DNA of 37,262 nucleotides from an uncultured Acidimicrobiales bacterium (GCA_938002955.1 CALLAA010000082.1:1-37262), one strand, 5' to 3'. Positions 24,687 through 32,881 are shown, numbered from the stretch's first letter. The notes: a model not told the origin generated them from the sequence alone. Translations and numbers: made by a program.

Positions 24687-24715
24687 GTCCTCGTTGCCTT
24701 GGCTGGCACGAGGAC
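24687..24715 (+). terminator. Hairpin between the two acyl-CoA ligase genes
   Basis: GTCCTCGT(T)GCC pairs with GGC-ACGAGGAC across a TTGGCT loop: an 11-bp stem with one bulge, 22 nt after the first ligase stop. No T-run follows. It may be a partial terminator or an RNA-processing or stability element, separating expression of the two ligases. Confidence 0.42.
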
Positions 24716-24736
24716 TCGTGCGATAACTTCAGACCA

Positions 24737-24766
24737 CCGGCGGGGGCCGGGAAAAATCCAAGGGGG
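24737..24766 (+). promoter_or_regulatory. Leader hairpin (CCGGC-GGGG-GCCGG) plus AAGGGGG ribosome site
   Basis: A perfect 5-bp stem with GGGG loop (24737-24750) is followed 9 nt later by AAGGGGG (24760-24766) and, 6 nt further, the ATG at 24773. Stem sequences differ from the copy before 23045, but the loop, the ATCnAAGGGGG tract and spacing are alike, as expected for a conserved structure. Confidence 0.5.
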
Positions 24767-24772
24767 ACTCCA

Positions 24773-26308
24773 ATGAAGGTGCCATTGACGATCAATGACT
24801 ATTTGGATCGGGCGCTCACCGTCTATCCAGATCGGGTCGCCATCGTTGACGAGCCGGACCAGCCAGCCGCCCCGATGAAGACGATCACCTATCGGGAGAT
24901 GGCCGATATCCGTCGCCAGATGGGTGTCGCGATGGACAAACTCGGCATTCCAATGGGGGCTCGGGTCGCGATGGTGTCGCACAACTCGGCTCGGCTACTC
25001 ACGTCCTTTTGGGGCGTCGGTGGCAATGGCCGAATCTTCGTCCCGGTCAACTTCCGACTGAGCGCCGAAGAGGTCGCGTATATCGTCGACCACTGCGGTG
25101 CTGAAGCACTGCTCATCGACCCCGAACTCGAAGAGGCCCTCAACGATGTCGAGTGCAAGCACAAGTGGGTGCTCGGCGAAGAGAGCGACGCTGTGTGGCT
25201 TGGCCACGAAGGCGAGCCAGAGCCGTGGGTTCCCGACGAGGATGCCATTGCCTCGATCAACTACACGTCGGGCACGACCGCTCGACCGAAGGGTGTTGAG
25301 CAGACCCATCGTGCCCGCTGGATCAACGCAGCCACGTTTGGTTGGCACACCGGTGTCACGGATCGCGACGTATACCTCCACACGTTGCCGATGTTCCATT
25401 GCGACGGCTGGGGCATGGGATACGCCGTCACCGGCATGGGCGTGAAGCACGTCGTCATCCGCAAGGTCGATGGCGCCGAGATTCTCCGCCGGGTCGAGGA
25501 ACACGGCGTGACGATGATGTGCGGCGCTCCGGCCGTGGTTGCAGCGGTCCTCGATGCTGCTGCGGATTGGGACGGCGAGATTCCCGGCCGCGACAAGGTA
25601 CGGATTATCGTTGCTGGCGCTCCCCCACCGACGGCCACCATCGAACGAGTCGAAACCGAGTTGGGGTGGGAATTCATCCAGCTGTACGGACTCACCGAAA
25701 CGGCACCGCTGCTCACGATCAACCGGTGCCGCTCGGAGTGGGACGACCTCACCCCCGCCGACCGGGCGAAGAAGCTCGGACGACAAGGGGCCCCTGCGCT
25801 CGGCATCAAGATGAAGGTGTCCGAGACGGGAGAATTCCTGGCGCAGGGCAATGTCGTCCTGCAGAGCTACTGGGACAATCCAGAGGCCACCGATGAGGCG
25901 CTGGCCGGTGGCTGGTTCCACACCGGTGACGGCGGCCATGTCGACGAGGAGGGCTACTACTCGATCACCGATCGCAAGAAGGACGTGATCATCTCCGGTG
26001 GCGAGAACGTCAGCTCAATCGAGGTCGAGGACGTGGTGTTTAGCCACCCGGCCGTCACCGAAGTCGCGGTGATCGGCGTGCCACACGAGAAGTGGGGCGA
26101 GACGGTCAAGGCACTCGTCGTGGTCGAGGCCGGCAGCGACGTCACCGAGCAGGACCTTATCGACCACTGCCGGGAGAAGATGGCGCACTACAAGTGCCCG
26201 ACATCGATCGAGTTCCGTGACGAACTCGCTCGCACCGCTACCGGCAAGCTCCAGAAGTTCAAGCTCCGTGCTCCGTATTGGGAGAACATGGACAAGGCTG
26301 TGAATTGA
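24773..26308 (+). CDS. Fatty-acyl-CoA synthetase (AMP-forming ligase)
   Basis: This encodes 511 residues from ATG 24773 with AAGGGGG 6 nt upstream. ATP loop INYTSGTTARPKGVEQTH (Ala in place of the usual Gly after TT), PMFHCDGWGMGYAV, IQLYGLTETAPLL, GWFHTGDGGHVDEEGYYSI then DRKKDVIISGGENVSSIEVE, and C-terminal Lys in TATGKLQKFKLR. The last blocks place it in the medium/long-chain fatty-acyl or methylmercaptopropionyl-type CoA ligases rather than the ACSM type upstream. The DmdB branch (DMSP demethylation) has a similar layout, but I cannot separate them by eye. It overlaps the crotonase gene by TTGA. Confidence 0.92.
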   Translation: MKVPLTINDYLDRALTVYPDRVAIVDEPDQPAAPMKTITYREMADIRRQMGVAMDKLGIPMGARVAMVSHNSARLLTSFWGVGGNGRIFVPVNFRLSAEEVAYIVDHCGAEALLIDPELEEALNDVECKHKWVLGEESDAVWLGHEGEPEPWVPDEDAIASINYTSGTTARPKGVEQTHRARWINAATFGWHTGVTDRDVYLHTLPMFHCDGWGMGYAVTGMGVKHVVIRKVDGAEILRRVEEHGVTMMCGAPAVVAAVLDAAADWDGEIPGRDKVRIIVAGAPPPTATIERVETELGWEFIQLYGLTETAPLLTINRCRSEWDDLTPADRAKKLGRQGAPALGIKMKVSETGEFLAQGNVVLQSYWDNPEATDEALAGGWFHTGDGGHVDEEGYYSITDRKKDVIISGGENVSSIEVEDVVFSHPAVTEVAVIGVPHEKWGETVKALVVVEAGSDVTEQDLIDHCREKMAHYKCPTSIEFRDELARTATGKLQKFKLRAPYWENMDKAVN

Positions 26309-27189
26309 GCGACTTTCAGCAGATTTCCTATGAGGTCGAAGATCGCATTGCGACGCTGACGCTCAACCGCCCAGACAAGCTCAATGCGTTCACCTCTCGG
26401 ATGGTGCACGAAGTCTGCGGTGCGTTCGATCTCGCTGATGCCGATGACGATGTGCGTGCCGTGATCGTGACTGGCGCCGGGCGAGCCTTTTGTGCCGGCG
26501 CCGACATGAGCGAAGGCGGAGCGACCTTCCAGAAGACCTCAGGGGCCGACATCGACCCAGACAGCGAACAGAGTTCGCTGAAGGGCCGCGATGGTGGCGG
26601 CATTGTGTCGTTGCGGATTTTCAACAGCCTCAAGCCGGTCATTGCGGCAGTGAACGGCCCGGCGGTCGGGGTGGGTTCGACGATGCTGTTGCCCATGGAC
26701 ATTCGCCTGGCCTCGAACACCGCTCGCTTCGGGTTTGTGTTCACCCAGCGAGGCATCGTGCCCGAAGCAGCGTCGAGCTGGTTCCTTCCCCGGGTGGTCG
26801 GCATTAGCCAAGCGCTTGAATGGAGCTTTCTCGGTGATGTGTTCGAAGCCGACGAAGCCCTCTCGGGCGGACTCGTGCGAAGTCTCCATGAACCCGACGA
26901 TCTGATGCCCGCTGCGCGTGCGATCGCCACCCGCCTCGCCGAGAAGACGTCATCGGTATCGGTCGCAATGGCTCGTCAACAGCTGTGGCGAATGCTCGGC
27001 GCCAGCCACCCAATGGAAGCCCATCGAGTCGAATCCAAGGCGGTGCCGCAACTCGGGGCAGCAGCCGACGCCATCGAAGGTGTGACCTCGTTCCTCGAGA
27101 AGCGGCCGGCCGAGTTCACCCTCGGCCCAGCCAACGACATGCCCGAGGTATACCCCTGGTTCGACGAGCCAGGTTTCGTCGAGGAGTAA
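26305..27189 (+). CDS. Enoyl-CoA hydratase/isomerase (crotonase) family protein
   Basis: This encodes 294 residues from a TTG at 26305 (LSDFQQISYEVEDRIATLTL), in TTGA overlap with the ligase stop. An upstream start would lie in the ligase gene. Oxyanion-hole segments TGAGRAFCAGADMSE and GPAVGVGSTMLLPMD are conserved. At the catalytic region the sequence is FVFTQRGIVPEAASSWFLP. The later Glu of the usual hydratase pair seems kept (QALEWSFLG), but the earlier one appears replaced, with a new Glu in VPEAAS. The reaction may therefore be an isomerisation or hydrolysis rather than plain hydration. It acts on an acyl-CoA made by the neighbouring ligases. Confidence 0.9.
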   Translation: MSDFQQISYEVEDRIATLTLNRPDKLNAFTSRMVHEVCGAFDLADADDDVRAVIVTGAGRAFCAGADMSEGGATFQKTSGADIDPDSEQSSLKGRDGGGIVSLRIFNSLKPVIAAVNGPAVGVGSTMLLPMDIRLASNTARFGFVFTQRGIVPEAASSWFLPRVVGISQALEWSFLGDVFEADEALSGGLVRSLHEPDDLMPAARAIATRLAEKTSSVSVAMARQQLWRMLGASHPMEAHRVESKAVPQLGAAADAIEGVTSFLEKRPAEFTLGPANDMPEVYPWFDEPGFVEE

Positions 27190-27303
27190 GCCGGCTGGCG
27201 ATCGCCCGTTTTCGTTGAGGTGTGAGACCTCGTCGTGGAAGGATGGTCGAGGAAGCAGACATTTCAGCCGCCGTCGAACGGAGGCCTGACGTTAGGAGCG
27301 ACT

Positions 27304-27564
27304 ATGTGCCGGAACATCACCACGTTGCGAGGGCTTGAACCGAGCGCCACCGACGAAGAGATCGAAGCTGGTGCGCGCCAGTACGTTCGCAAGGTCACGG
27401 GTGTGCAAAAGACATCCGCTGCGACTGAAGACGCGTTCGAGCGGGCGGTGGCGATCATTGCTCAGGCCACACACGAAGTGCTCGCTGAGCTACCGCCTCG
27501 CAAGGTTCCGCCAAAGACCGTTCCTCCCCTGCGACGAGCATCGGTGATTGCACGCCAAGCGTGA
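27304..27564 (+). CDS. DUF2277 family protein
   Basis: This encodes 86 residues from ATG 27304, with a TAGGAG site upstream. The start MCRNITTLRGLEPSATDEEI plus EAGARQYVRKVTGVQKTS and AFERAVAIIAQATHEVL is the signature of DUF2277, a small helical family common in actinobacteria. The family's function is unknown to me. The Pro-rich C-terminus (PPRKVPPKTVPP) is a species-specific tail. Its stop overlaps the GTG of the next gene (GTGA), so the two are translated together. Confidence 0.92.
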   Translation: MCRNITTLRGLEPSATDEEIEAGARQYVRKVTGVQKTSAATEDAFERAVAIIAQATHEVLAELPPRKVPPKTVPPLRRASVIARQA

Positions 27565-28271
27565 TCGCCGACGAAATCGCCGACCTTCTCAAACCCGGCC
27601 GGGTGGTTCTGGTTGGCGAGCAGCACGGAACCAATGAGTACCCAAAGCTGATCGCCGATGTCGTCGACCGTGTCCTGACGTCGGTCGACGAAGTCATCGT
27701 CGGGCTCGAAATTCCGCTGAGCGAAGACGTATCGACGCCGTCGTTCGGTGCGTTCTTCGACCGCCCACCCGAGCTCCTCGACGGACGGTCGAGCACCGCA
27801 ATGGCCGACCTCATTACCCATCTCGCCACCGCTGAGGGCGCACGAACCGTGGCGATGGACGGGCCTTGGGTCGGGCCGGGCGCACCGATTCCGCTCGAAC
27901 ACATTGGGCTGCTCGATCAGCCGAGGGACGCGGTGATGGCCGGTCGGCTGCTGGCGGAGATCGACCTGGTCCCCAAAGCCCCGGTCATTGTTCTGGCCGG
28001 TGGCGAACACACCCGTGTCGACCGGCAACAGCGAACCCTCGGCGGCCTACTCTTCCCATGGTTCCCTCGCCTCGTATCCGTCAAGACACTCGCGCCCGGT
28101 GGGTCCGCGTGGACCCTCACAGCCAATGGACCAGGCATTCACGATGTTGTGGCATCACCGGGGCTTCCGATAGGCCTCGAGTGGACCAGCGAACGTGGAG
28201 CCGACGGTTTCCACGGCTACCTCAACGTCGGCCCGGTCTCGGCTTCGCCACCGCTGCGGCCGCCTGTGTGA
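27561..28271 (+). CDS. EreA/ChaN-like fold protein
   Basis: This encodes 236 residues from a GTG at 27561. Two distant motifs recall the EreA/ChaN/TIKI superfamily: VVLVGEQHGTNEYPKLI (GExH-type, residues 18-31), EVIVGLEIPLSEDV, and a late VIVLAGGEHTRV. ChaN binds haem with similar residues; EreA is a macrolide esterase; other members are proteases. The expected first Glu-His pair is present as E20-Q-H22. No signal peptide or membrane segment is seen. Coupling to DUF2277 is tight (GTGA). Function cannot be given; a haem-related or hydrolytic role is possible. Confidence 0.65.
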   Translation: MIADEIADLLKPGRVVLVGEQHGTNEYPKLIADVVDRVLTSVDEVIVGLEIPLSEDVSTPSFGAFFDRPPELLDGRSSTAMADLITHLATAEGARTVAMDGPWVGPGAPIPLEHIGLLDQPRDAVMAGRLLAEIDLVPKAPVIVLAGGEHTRVDRQQRTLGGLLFPWFPRLVSVKTLAPGGSAWTLTANGPGIHDVVASPGLPIGLEWTSERGADGFHGYLNVGPVSASPPLRPPV

Positions 28272-28286
28272 CCTACGATCACCACC

Positions 28287-29294
28287 ATGAAACCCACTCG
28301 CTTTGGACGCACAGGCCTCTATGTATCTCCGCTGTGTCTCGGCACCATGACCTTCGGAGTCCAAGCAGATGAAACCGAGGCCCATCGGATTCTCGATACT
28401 GCATTCGACGCCGGCGTTACGTTCATCGACACCGCCGATATGTATCCGTTGGGTCACGACGGCGAACTCGCTGGACTGACCGAGGAGATCATCGGCCGGT
28501 GGCTGCCAGCTCACCGCGCCGACACCATCATTGCCACCAAGTTCTTCTACCCAATGGGCGCCAACCCGTGGGACCGTGGCGGCAGCCGCAAGCACATCAT
28601 GGATGCCGTCGATGGTTCGCTCCGCCGTCTGCAGACCGACTACATCGACCTCTACCAAATCCACAGCTTCGACGAGCACACCACACTCGACGAAACACTC
28701 ACCGCACTCGACGACATCGTCCGCGCTGGCAAGGTCCGCTACCTCGGCTGCTCGAACTACGCCGCCTGGCAGCTCAGCCGGGCGATCGGCCGTAGCGAAG
28801 CGCTCAGCATCAGCCGCTACGAGTGCGTTCAACCTCGATACAACCTGCTGTTCCGAAATATCGAACGGGACATACTTCCCGCAGCCGAGCACGATGGCCT
28901 CGCCGTCATCCCCTACAACCCGCTCGCCGGCGGCATGCTCACCGGCAAGCACCGCGGCGGGTCGAGTCAGGATGCGGCACCAGCGGGTGGGCGCTTTAGC
29001 GCCGAACTCGGTGGGGCCGGTGACATGTATCGGGGCCGCTACTGGGCCGATGACAAGTTCGACCTGATCGAGGAGATCGCAGTGGTCGCCGACGAGCTCG
29101 GCGTACCGATGACGACGCTCGCCGTTGCTTGGGTGGCAGCAAACCCGGCCGTGACCGCGCCGATCATCGGCGCAAGCCGGAGCGAACAGCTCGCAGACTC
29201 GATCGCTGGGGCCGACCTCGTGCTCGATGACGATGTGCTCGAACGCCTCGATGCACTCACCCGCCAGTATCGGACCGTCGACGTCGATCGATAG
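28287..29294 (+). CDS. Aldo/keto reductase
   Basis: This encodes 335 residues from ATG 28287. The AKR catalytic tetrad is visible: Asp48 (FIDTADMY), Tyr53 (DMYPLG), Lys85 (IIATKFF) and His126 (YQIHSFDEH). LRRLQTDYIDLYQIH and the C-terminal VTAPIIGASRSEQL are standard NADP-binding blocks. The group resembles the YajO/YccK-type and potassium-channel-beta-like reductases that act on aldehydes or ketones. It begins 15 nt after the EreA/ChaN-like gene, so it may belong to that operon. It converges with cobQ. Confidence 0.94.
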   Translation: MKPTRFGRTGLYVSPLCLGTMTFGVQADETEAHRILDTAFDAGVTFIDTADMYPLGHDGELAGLTEEIIGRWLPAHRADTIIATKFFYPMGANPWDRGGSRKHIMDAVDGSLRRLQTDYIDLYQIHSFDEHTTLDETLTALDDIVRAGKVRYLGCSNYAAWQLSRAIGRSEALSISRYECVQPRYNLLFRNIERDILPAAEHDGLAVIPYNPLAGGMLTGKHRGGSSQDAAPAGGRFSAELGGAGDMYRGRYWADDKFDLIEEIAVVADELGVPMTTLAVAWVAANPAVTAPIIGASRSEQLADSIAGADLVLDDDVLERLDALTRQYRTVDVDR

Positions 29295-29302
29295 CGAGCG
29301 CC

Positions 29303-30766
29303 TTATCGACCGGCGGAGATCTCGAGCATCCGGTCGAGATCGAGCTCGGTCTCGAGTTGCGCCGCCCATGCGTCGAGGGCTGCGTCGACGCGCTCGGCGT
29401 AACGGAGTTCCGACGAGTGGCGTCCCGGTCGGAGCTCGGCGAGGTATGCCGAACGAAATTCATCGCTCGCAAAGAGCCCATGAACATAGCTGCCAACGAT
29501 TCGACCATCGGCAGAGACCGACCCACTCGGCTCGCCATCGATCGTCAACCAGGGCCGATCGGTGCCTGGCCCGACCGTGCGACCGACGTGGATCTCATAA
29601 CCCGCAACGCCAGCCCCCGATGCCACATGCCTGCCGGCGACCGGACGCGTGATCTTGTCGGCGTGCAACGTAGTGGAGACGTCGAGTAGGCCGAGCCCGT
29701 CGACGTCGGCGATGGGTCCTTCGACACCATCGGGGTCGACTACCCGACCACCGAGCATCTGGTAGCCGCCACACACCCCAACGACCCGACCGCCTCGGCG
29801 AACGTGGGCAGCGAGATCGACGTCCCACCCTTGACGAGCGAAGAAGTCGAGGTCGGCAATCGTGGATTTGGTTCCCGGCATCAACACGACGTCGGCGACC
29901 GGCAACGGCTGGCCCGGCGGCACCATCGTCACGGTGACATCAGGTTCGAGCCCGAGCGGATCGACGTCATCAAAGTTCGCGATTCGGCTCAGCATGGGCA
30001 CCGCTACGTGAATGTCGCCAGCACCTCGATCGAGTGCTTCGAGTTCGACGGCGTCCTCGGCTGGCAGCGCCGCCAGATCTCGAGACCACGTCACCACACC
30101 AAGCGACGCCCAACCGGTGCGAGTAGAGATATCGGTGAGTCCAGCGTCGAAGAGGCCAACATCGCCTCGGAACTTGTTGATGAGGTACCCACGAATCATC
30201 GACCGATCCGCATCGTCGAGCACCACATGAGTGCCCACCAACGAGGCGATCACCCCGCCTCGATCGATGTCGCCGGCCAAAACGACCGGAACCTTCGCTG
30301 CGAGAGCGAACCCCATGTTTGCAATGTCGCCGACACGAAGGTTCGTCTCCGCTGGGCTTCCAGCACCTTCGATGACAACGATGTCGGCATTGGCCCTGAG
30401 CTGATCGAAACTCGTCAGCACCGGTTCGAGAAGACTCGACCGGTCCTCGGTGAAGCGGGACGCTTCGAGGGTGCCGACCGGGTGTCCGTGGACCACGATC
30501 TGCGCTCGACGATCAGACTCTGGCTTGAGCAGCACCGGGTTGTGATGCACCGAAAGCGGGACTCGCGCCGCGAGTGCCTGCAGCGCCTGAGCACGACCGA
30601 TCTCCCCACCGCCGGGAACCGCAGCTGCGTTATTCGACATGTTCTGCGGCTTGAAGGGCTGGACCGACATCCCCCGGTTAGCGAACGCTCGACACAACCC
30701 GGCAACGAGCACGGACTTGCCCGCATTGGAGTTTGTGCCCTGAATCATCAGCGATGGTGTCGTCAC
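29303..30766 (-). CDS. cobQ: Cobyric acid synthase
   Basis: This encodes 487 residues from ATG 30766. The N-terminal ATP-binding domain starts SLMIQGTNSNAGKSVLVAGL and has FKPQNMSNNAA; the C-terminal glutaminase has the nucleophile Cys in VVGVCGGYQMLGG and His in SYVHGLFASDEF. CobQ/CbiP amidates adenosylcobyrinic a,c-diamide at four side chains with glutamine as nitrogen donor. It is the only de novo corrin-ring modification gene in the window and lies apart from the salvage cluster, on the other strand. Either more de novo genes exist elsewhere, or the enzyme serves partial intermediates. No riboswitch core was seen before it. Confidence 0.96.
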   Translation of the reverse strand: MTTPSLMIQGTNSNAGKSVLVAGLCRAFANRGMSVQPFKPQNMSNNAAAVPGGGEIGRAQALQALAARVPLSVHHNPVLLKPESDRRAQIVVHGHPVGTLEASRFTEDRSSLLEPVLTSFDQLRANADIVVIEGAGSPAETNLRVGDIANMGFALAAKVPVVLAGDIDRGGVIASLVGTHVVLDDADRSMIRGYLINKFRGDVGLFDAGLTDISTRTGWASLGVVTWSRDLAALPAEDAVELEALDRGAGDIHVAVPMLSRIANFDDVDPLGLEPDVTVTMVPPGQPLPVADVVLMPGTKSTIADLDFFARQGWDVDLAAHVRRGGRVVGVCGGYQMLGGRVVDPDGVEGPIADVDGLGLLDVSTTLHADKITRPVAGRHVASGAGVAGYEIHVGRTVGPGTDRPWLTIDGEPSGSVSADGRIVGSYVHGLFASDEFRSAYLAELRPGRHSSELRYAERVDAALDAWAAQLETELDLDRMLEISAGR

Positions 30767-30834
30767 CTGGGCAGTCTAGGAATCGACCGCCCATCCCGCA
30801 GTGTTCACGACCCGCCGGCTACTACTCTCCTGCA

Positions 30835-31464
30835 ATGGTGAACGAGCATCGCGGAACACAGTGGAACGTGCTCATTGAGTGGTCGGGCCACACGGCGCTG
30901 GAACCACTCTCGCGAACCAAAATGGATGATCGGCGCCAGGACTACACCGACGCAATCACGCGGGACCCGGAAAGCTGGGTAGACCTTGGAACAGATCTGA
31001 ACCCAATCTCCATTCTCTTCTCGTTAGCGCTCGGGCTCGTCATGGTCATGCTGCTTCCGGTCTTTGGTCCCGTGTTTGCAGTAATCGGCACAGTCATTGT
31101 GGCCCTCGCTGAAGTGGCAGTCCTGCTCGTGCTCGCCGCCGTGACCTTCGGCGCGAAGGTTCTGTTCGGCCGACCGTGGCGAGTTCTCGCCGTGAACGAA
31201 TACGGCGAGACGTGGGTGTGGAATCAGTCCGGCTGGCGCAATGCACGTGCACTCGCCGAGCGAATTCGACGCGAGCTCGATGCCGGAGCTCTCCCCGATC
31301 AGATTCCGCCAGGCTCAGCAGAACCGATTGGTCAAGGCCGCCGCTATAACCCCAACGACACCGACCTGACCAGAAAATTCGGGGTGCGAGTAGCGGCCAA
31401 GGTCGTTGCGATAGCCCTCACCGTTTACATACTGTTCGCCGCCCTTGCCGCCGTCTTTGGTTGA
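30835..31464 (+). CDS. Membrane protein of unknown function
   Basis: This encodes 209 residues from ATG 30835 (MVNEHRGTQWNVLIEWSGHT). Longer in-frame starts would overlap the divergent cobQ gene. A soluble N-terminal ~60 residues is followed by two strongly hydrophobic helices (SILFSLALGLVMVMLLPVFG and VFAVIGTVIVALAEVAVLLV), a conserved-looking cytosolic patch (WRVLAVNEYGETWVWNQSGW, ALAERIRRELDAG) and a last C-terminal helix (VVAIALTVYILFAALAAVF). I do not recognise the family. It ends 5 nt before the convergent peroxiredoxin stop. Confidence 0.85.
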   Translation: MVNEHRGTQWNVLIEWSGHTALEPLSRTKMDDRRQDYTDAITRDPESWVDLGTDLNPISILFSLALGLVMVMLLPVFGPVFAVIGTVIVALAEVAVLLVLAAVTFGAKVLFGRPWRVLAVNEYGETWVWNQSGWRNARALAERIRRELDAGALPDQIPPGSAEPIGQGRRYNPNDTDLTRKFGVRVAAKVVAIALTVYILFAALAAVFG

Positions 31465-31469
31465 CGTCG

Positions 31470-32102
31470 CTAGCTCGACGGGTCGGCCACGTAGCGAAGG
31501 TATGGCTTTACCTTGTCGAAGCCACCGAACTTTGCGGTCGCTGCATCATCGTCGAGTCCCGGTGAGACGATGACGCGTTCGCCGCTCGTCCAGTTCGCTG
31601 GCGTCGCGACCGAATGGTTCGCCGTCAGCTGCAAGCTGTCGATCACACGCAGCACCTCGTCGAAGTTGCGGCCGGTCGACGCCGGGTAGGTGATCATGAG
31701 CTTGACCGTGTGGTCAGGAGCGATGATGAACAGCGACCGCACCGTAAGGGTGTCGTTCGCGTTTGGGTGGATCATGTCGTACAGCCCGGCAACGACGCGG
31801 TCGGGGTCGCCAATGATCGGAAAGTTGACCGCAGCTCCCTGGGTCTCTTCGATGTCACCAATCCAGCCGTTGTGGTCCTCGACCGTGTCGACGCTGACCG
31901 CAATGGCCTTGACGTTGCGCTCGGCGAACGCTTCGCCGAGCTTTGCGGTCATACCGAGCTCGGTCGTGCACACAGGCGTGTAGTCCTTCGGGTGCGAGAA
32001 CAGGACAACCCATGCGTCGCCTTGCCAATCGTGAAAGTCGATGTCGCCGTGGGTCGTCGGTGCGGTGAAGTTCGGTGCGATATCGCCAAGCCTAAGTGCC
32101 AT
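31470..32102 (-). CDS. 1-Cys peroxiredoxin (Prx6/AhpC-TSA family)
   Basis: This encodes 210 residues from ATG 32102. The peroxidatic Cys45 is in SHPKDYTPVCTTELGMTA, with the Prx6-type Pro-Val-Cys-Thr-Thr-Glu loop. The later segments DTVEDHNGWIGDIEE, FPIIGDPDRVVAGLYDMI and the long C-terminal RVIVSPGLDDDAATAKFGG are characteristic of Prx6. No resolving Cys is seen. It reduces peroxides to alcohols or water with an outside thiol donor, in the cytosol. It follows the signal-peptidase-like gene (reading on the minus strand) by 114 bp, enough for its own promoter. Confidence 0.96.
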   Translation of the reverse strand: MALRLGDIAPNFTAPTTHGDIDFHDWQGDAWVVLFSHPKDYTPVCTTELGMTAKLGEAFAERNVKAIAVSVDTVEDHNGWIGDIEETQGAAVNFPIIGDPDRVVAGLYDMIHPNANDTLTVRSLFIIAPDHTVKLMITYPASTGRNFDEVLRVIDSLQLTANHSVATPANWTSGERVIVSPGLDDDAATAKFGGFDKVKPYLRYVADPSS

Positions 32103-32216
32103 GAGTTGCTCCTTATCGAGGGGACTTCCTTCCTACCGCTCTCGATGTTGCAGACCGATCACGTACGACGAAAAGTCCGTCCTGCGGATCGCGAACGTCC
32201 GTACAACAAGATCTCC

Positions 32217-32795
32217 CTACTCGCCGCTCCGCCACACCCAGGCGTGGTTAGCGACAACGCTGTCGATCGGTATTGGTCCGAACGAACGAGAGTCAGCACT
32301 TCGATTTCGGTTGTCGCCGAGCACGTAGACATATCCCGTTGGGACCGTGACTTCTTGCGCAATTTCACCCCGTGGCACGCCCGTCGAGAGATCTTGTGGC
32401 AGGTACGGTTCGGGCAAGACGTCGCCGTCGACCAGGACCTGACCGTTCTCGATCGCCACCGTTTCACCTTCGAACGCGACAACACGCTTGATGAGTTCTG
32501 TAGTTGGTCCAGCAATGTCCAGGTCGCTCGTCTCAATCACGACAATGTCGCCACGTTCAATAGCGCCAAGGCTCCACGTGACCACTCGCGATCCTTGCGG
32601 AATAGCTGGCTCCATCGCCTCGCTCGGAATCCACCACGATTGGACGCCGAGCACCTGCCACAAGATCAACCAAACGAGGACCAGTAGACCAATCGCCACT
32701 CCAAGCGCCCGTAGTGCTTTCGACCGGCGCGTGAGGATCGATTCTCTCTCGCCTACTCCGATGTGAGAAACGGCACCCACCGGCGATTCATCCAT
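32217..32795 (-). CDS. lepB: Signal peptidase I homologue with Ser-to-Ala at the nucleophile
   Basis: This encodes 192 residues from ATG 32795. One N-terminal membrane helix (about 28-50) precedes WWIPSEAMEPAIPQGS. In E. coli LepB the catalytic serine is the second Ser of PSxSM. Here that position is Ala60 (codon GCG); Ser58 is the first Ser of the motif. The general-base Lys103 (ELIKRVVAFEGE) and the GDNRNRSADSRSFGPI box (160-175) are intact. The single-base difference (TCG to GCG) would remove the nucleophile, so it may be inactive, may use another residue, or may act as a chaperone-like pseudoprotease. Upstream starts are rejected because they enter the divergent promoter. Confidence 0.88.
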   Translation of the reverse strand: MDESPVGAVSHIGVGERESILTRRSKALRALGVAIGLLVLVWLILWQVLGVQSWWIPSEAMEPAIPQGSRVVTWSLGAIERGDIVVIETSDLDIAGPTTELIKRVVAFEGETVAIENGQVLVDGDVLPEPYLPQDLSTGVPRGEIAQEVTVPTGYVYVLGDNRNRSADSRSFGPIPIDSVVANHAWVWRSGE

Positions 32796-32861
32796 ATATG
32801 AACCGTACTGACTGCGCACCGACCGACACTCGATGCCATATCCGATACGGATCTGACCAAG

Positions 32862-32881
32862 AACTGAACGAGTGTTCAGTT
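32862..32881. promoter_or_regulatory. Operator-like palindrome upstream of the TauD-MOSC-RdhA run
   Basis: AACTGAAC-GAGT-GTTCAGTT is a perfect 8+8 bp inverted repeat with 4-bp spacer, centred about 40 bp upstream of the TauD-family start (32911) and 77 bp upstream of the signal-peptidase start. TGAAC(N4)GTTCA-type sites are typical of TetR-family regulators in actinobacteria. No TetR gene is in this window. Confidence 0.55.

Noticed and set aside
28155-29369. Minus-strand open frame of 404 codons
   Set aside because: It is antisense to the aldo/keto reductase with intact catalytic tetrad on the plus strand.
29804-30841. Plus-strand open frame of 345 codons
   Set aside because: It is antisense to cobQ and has no motif.
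31614-32687. Plus-strand open frame of 357 codons
   Set aside because: It spans antisense of both peroxiredoxin and signal peptidase genes and the gap between them.
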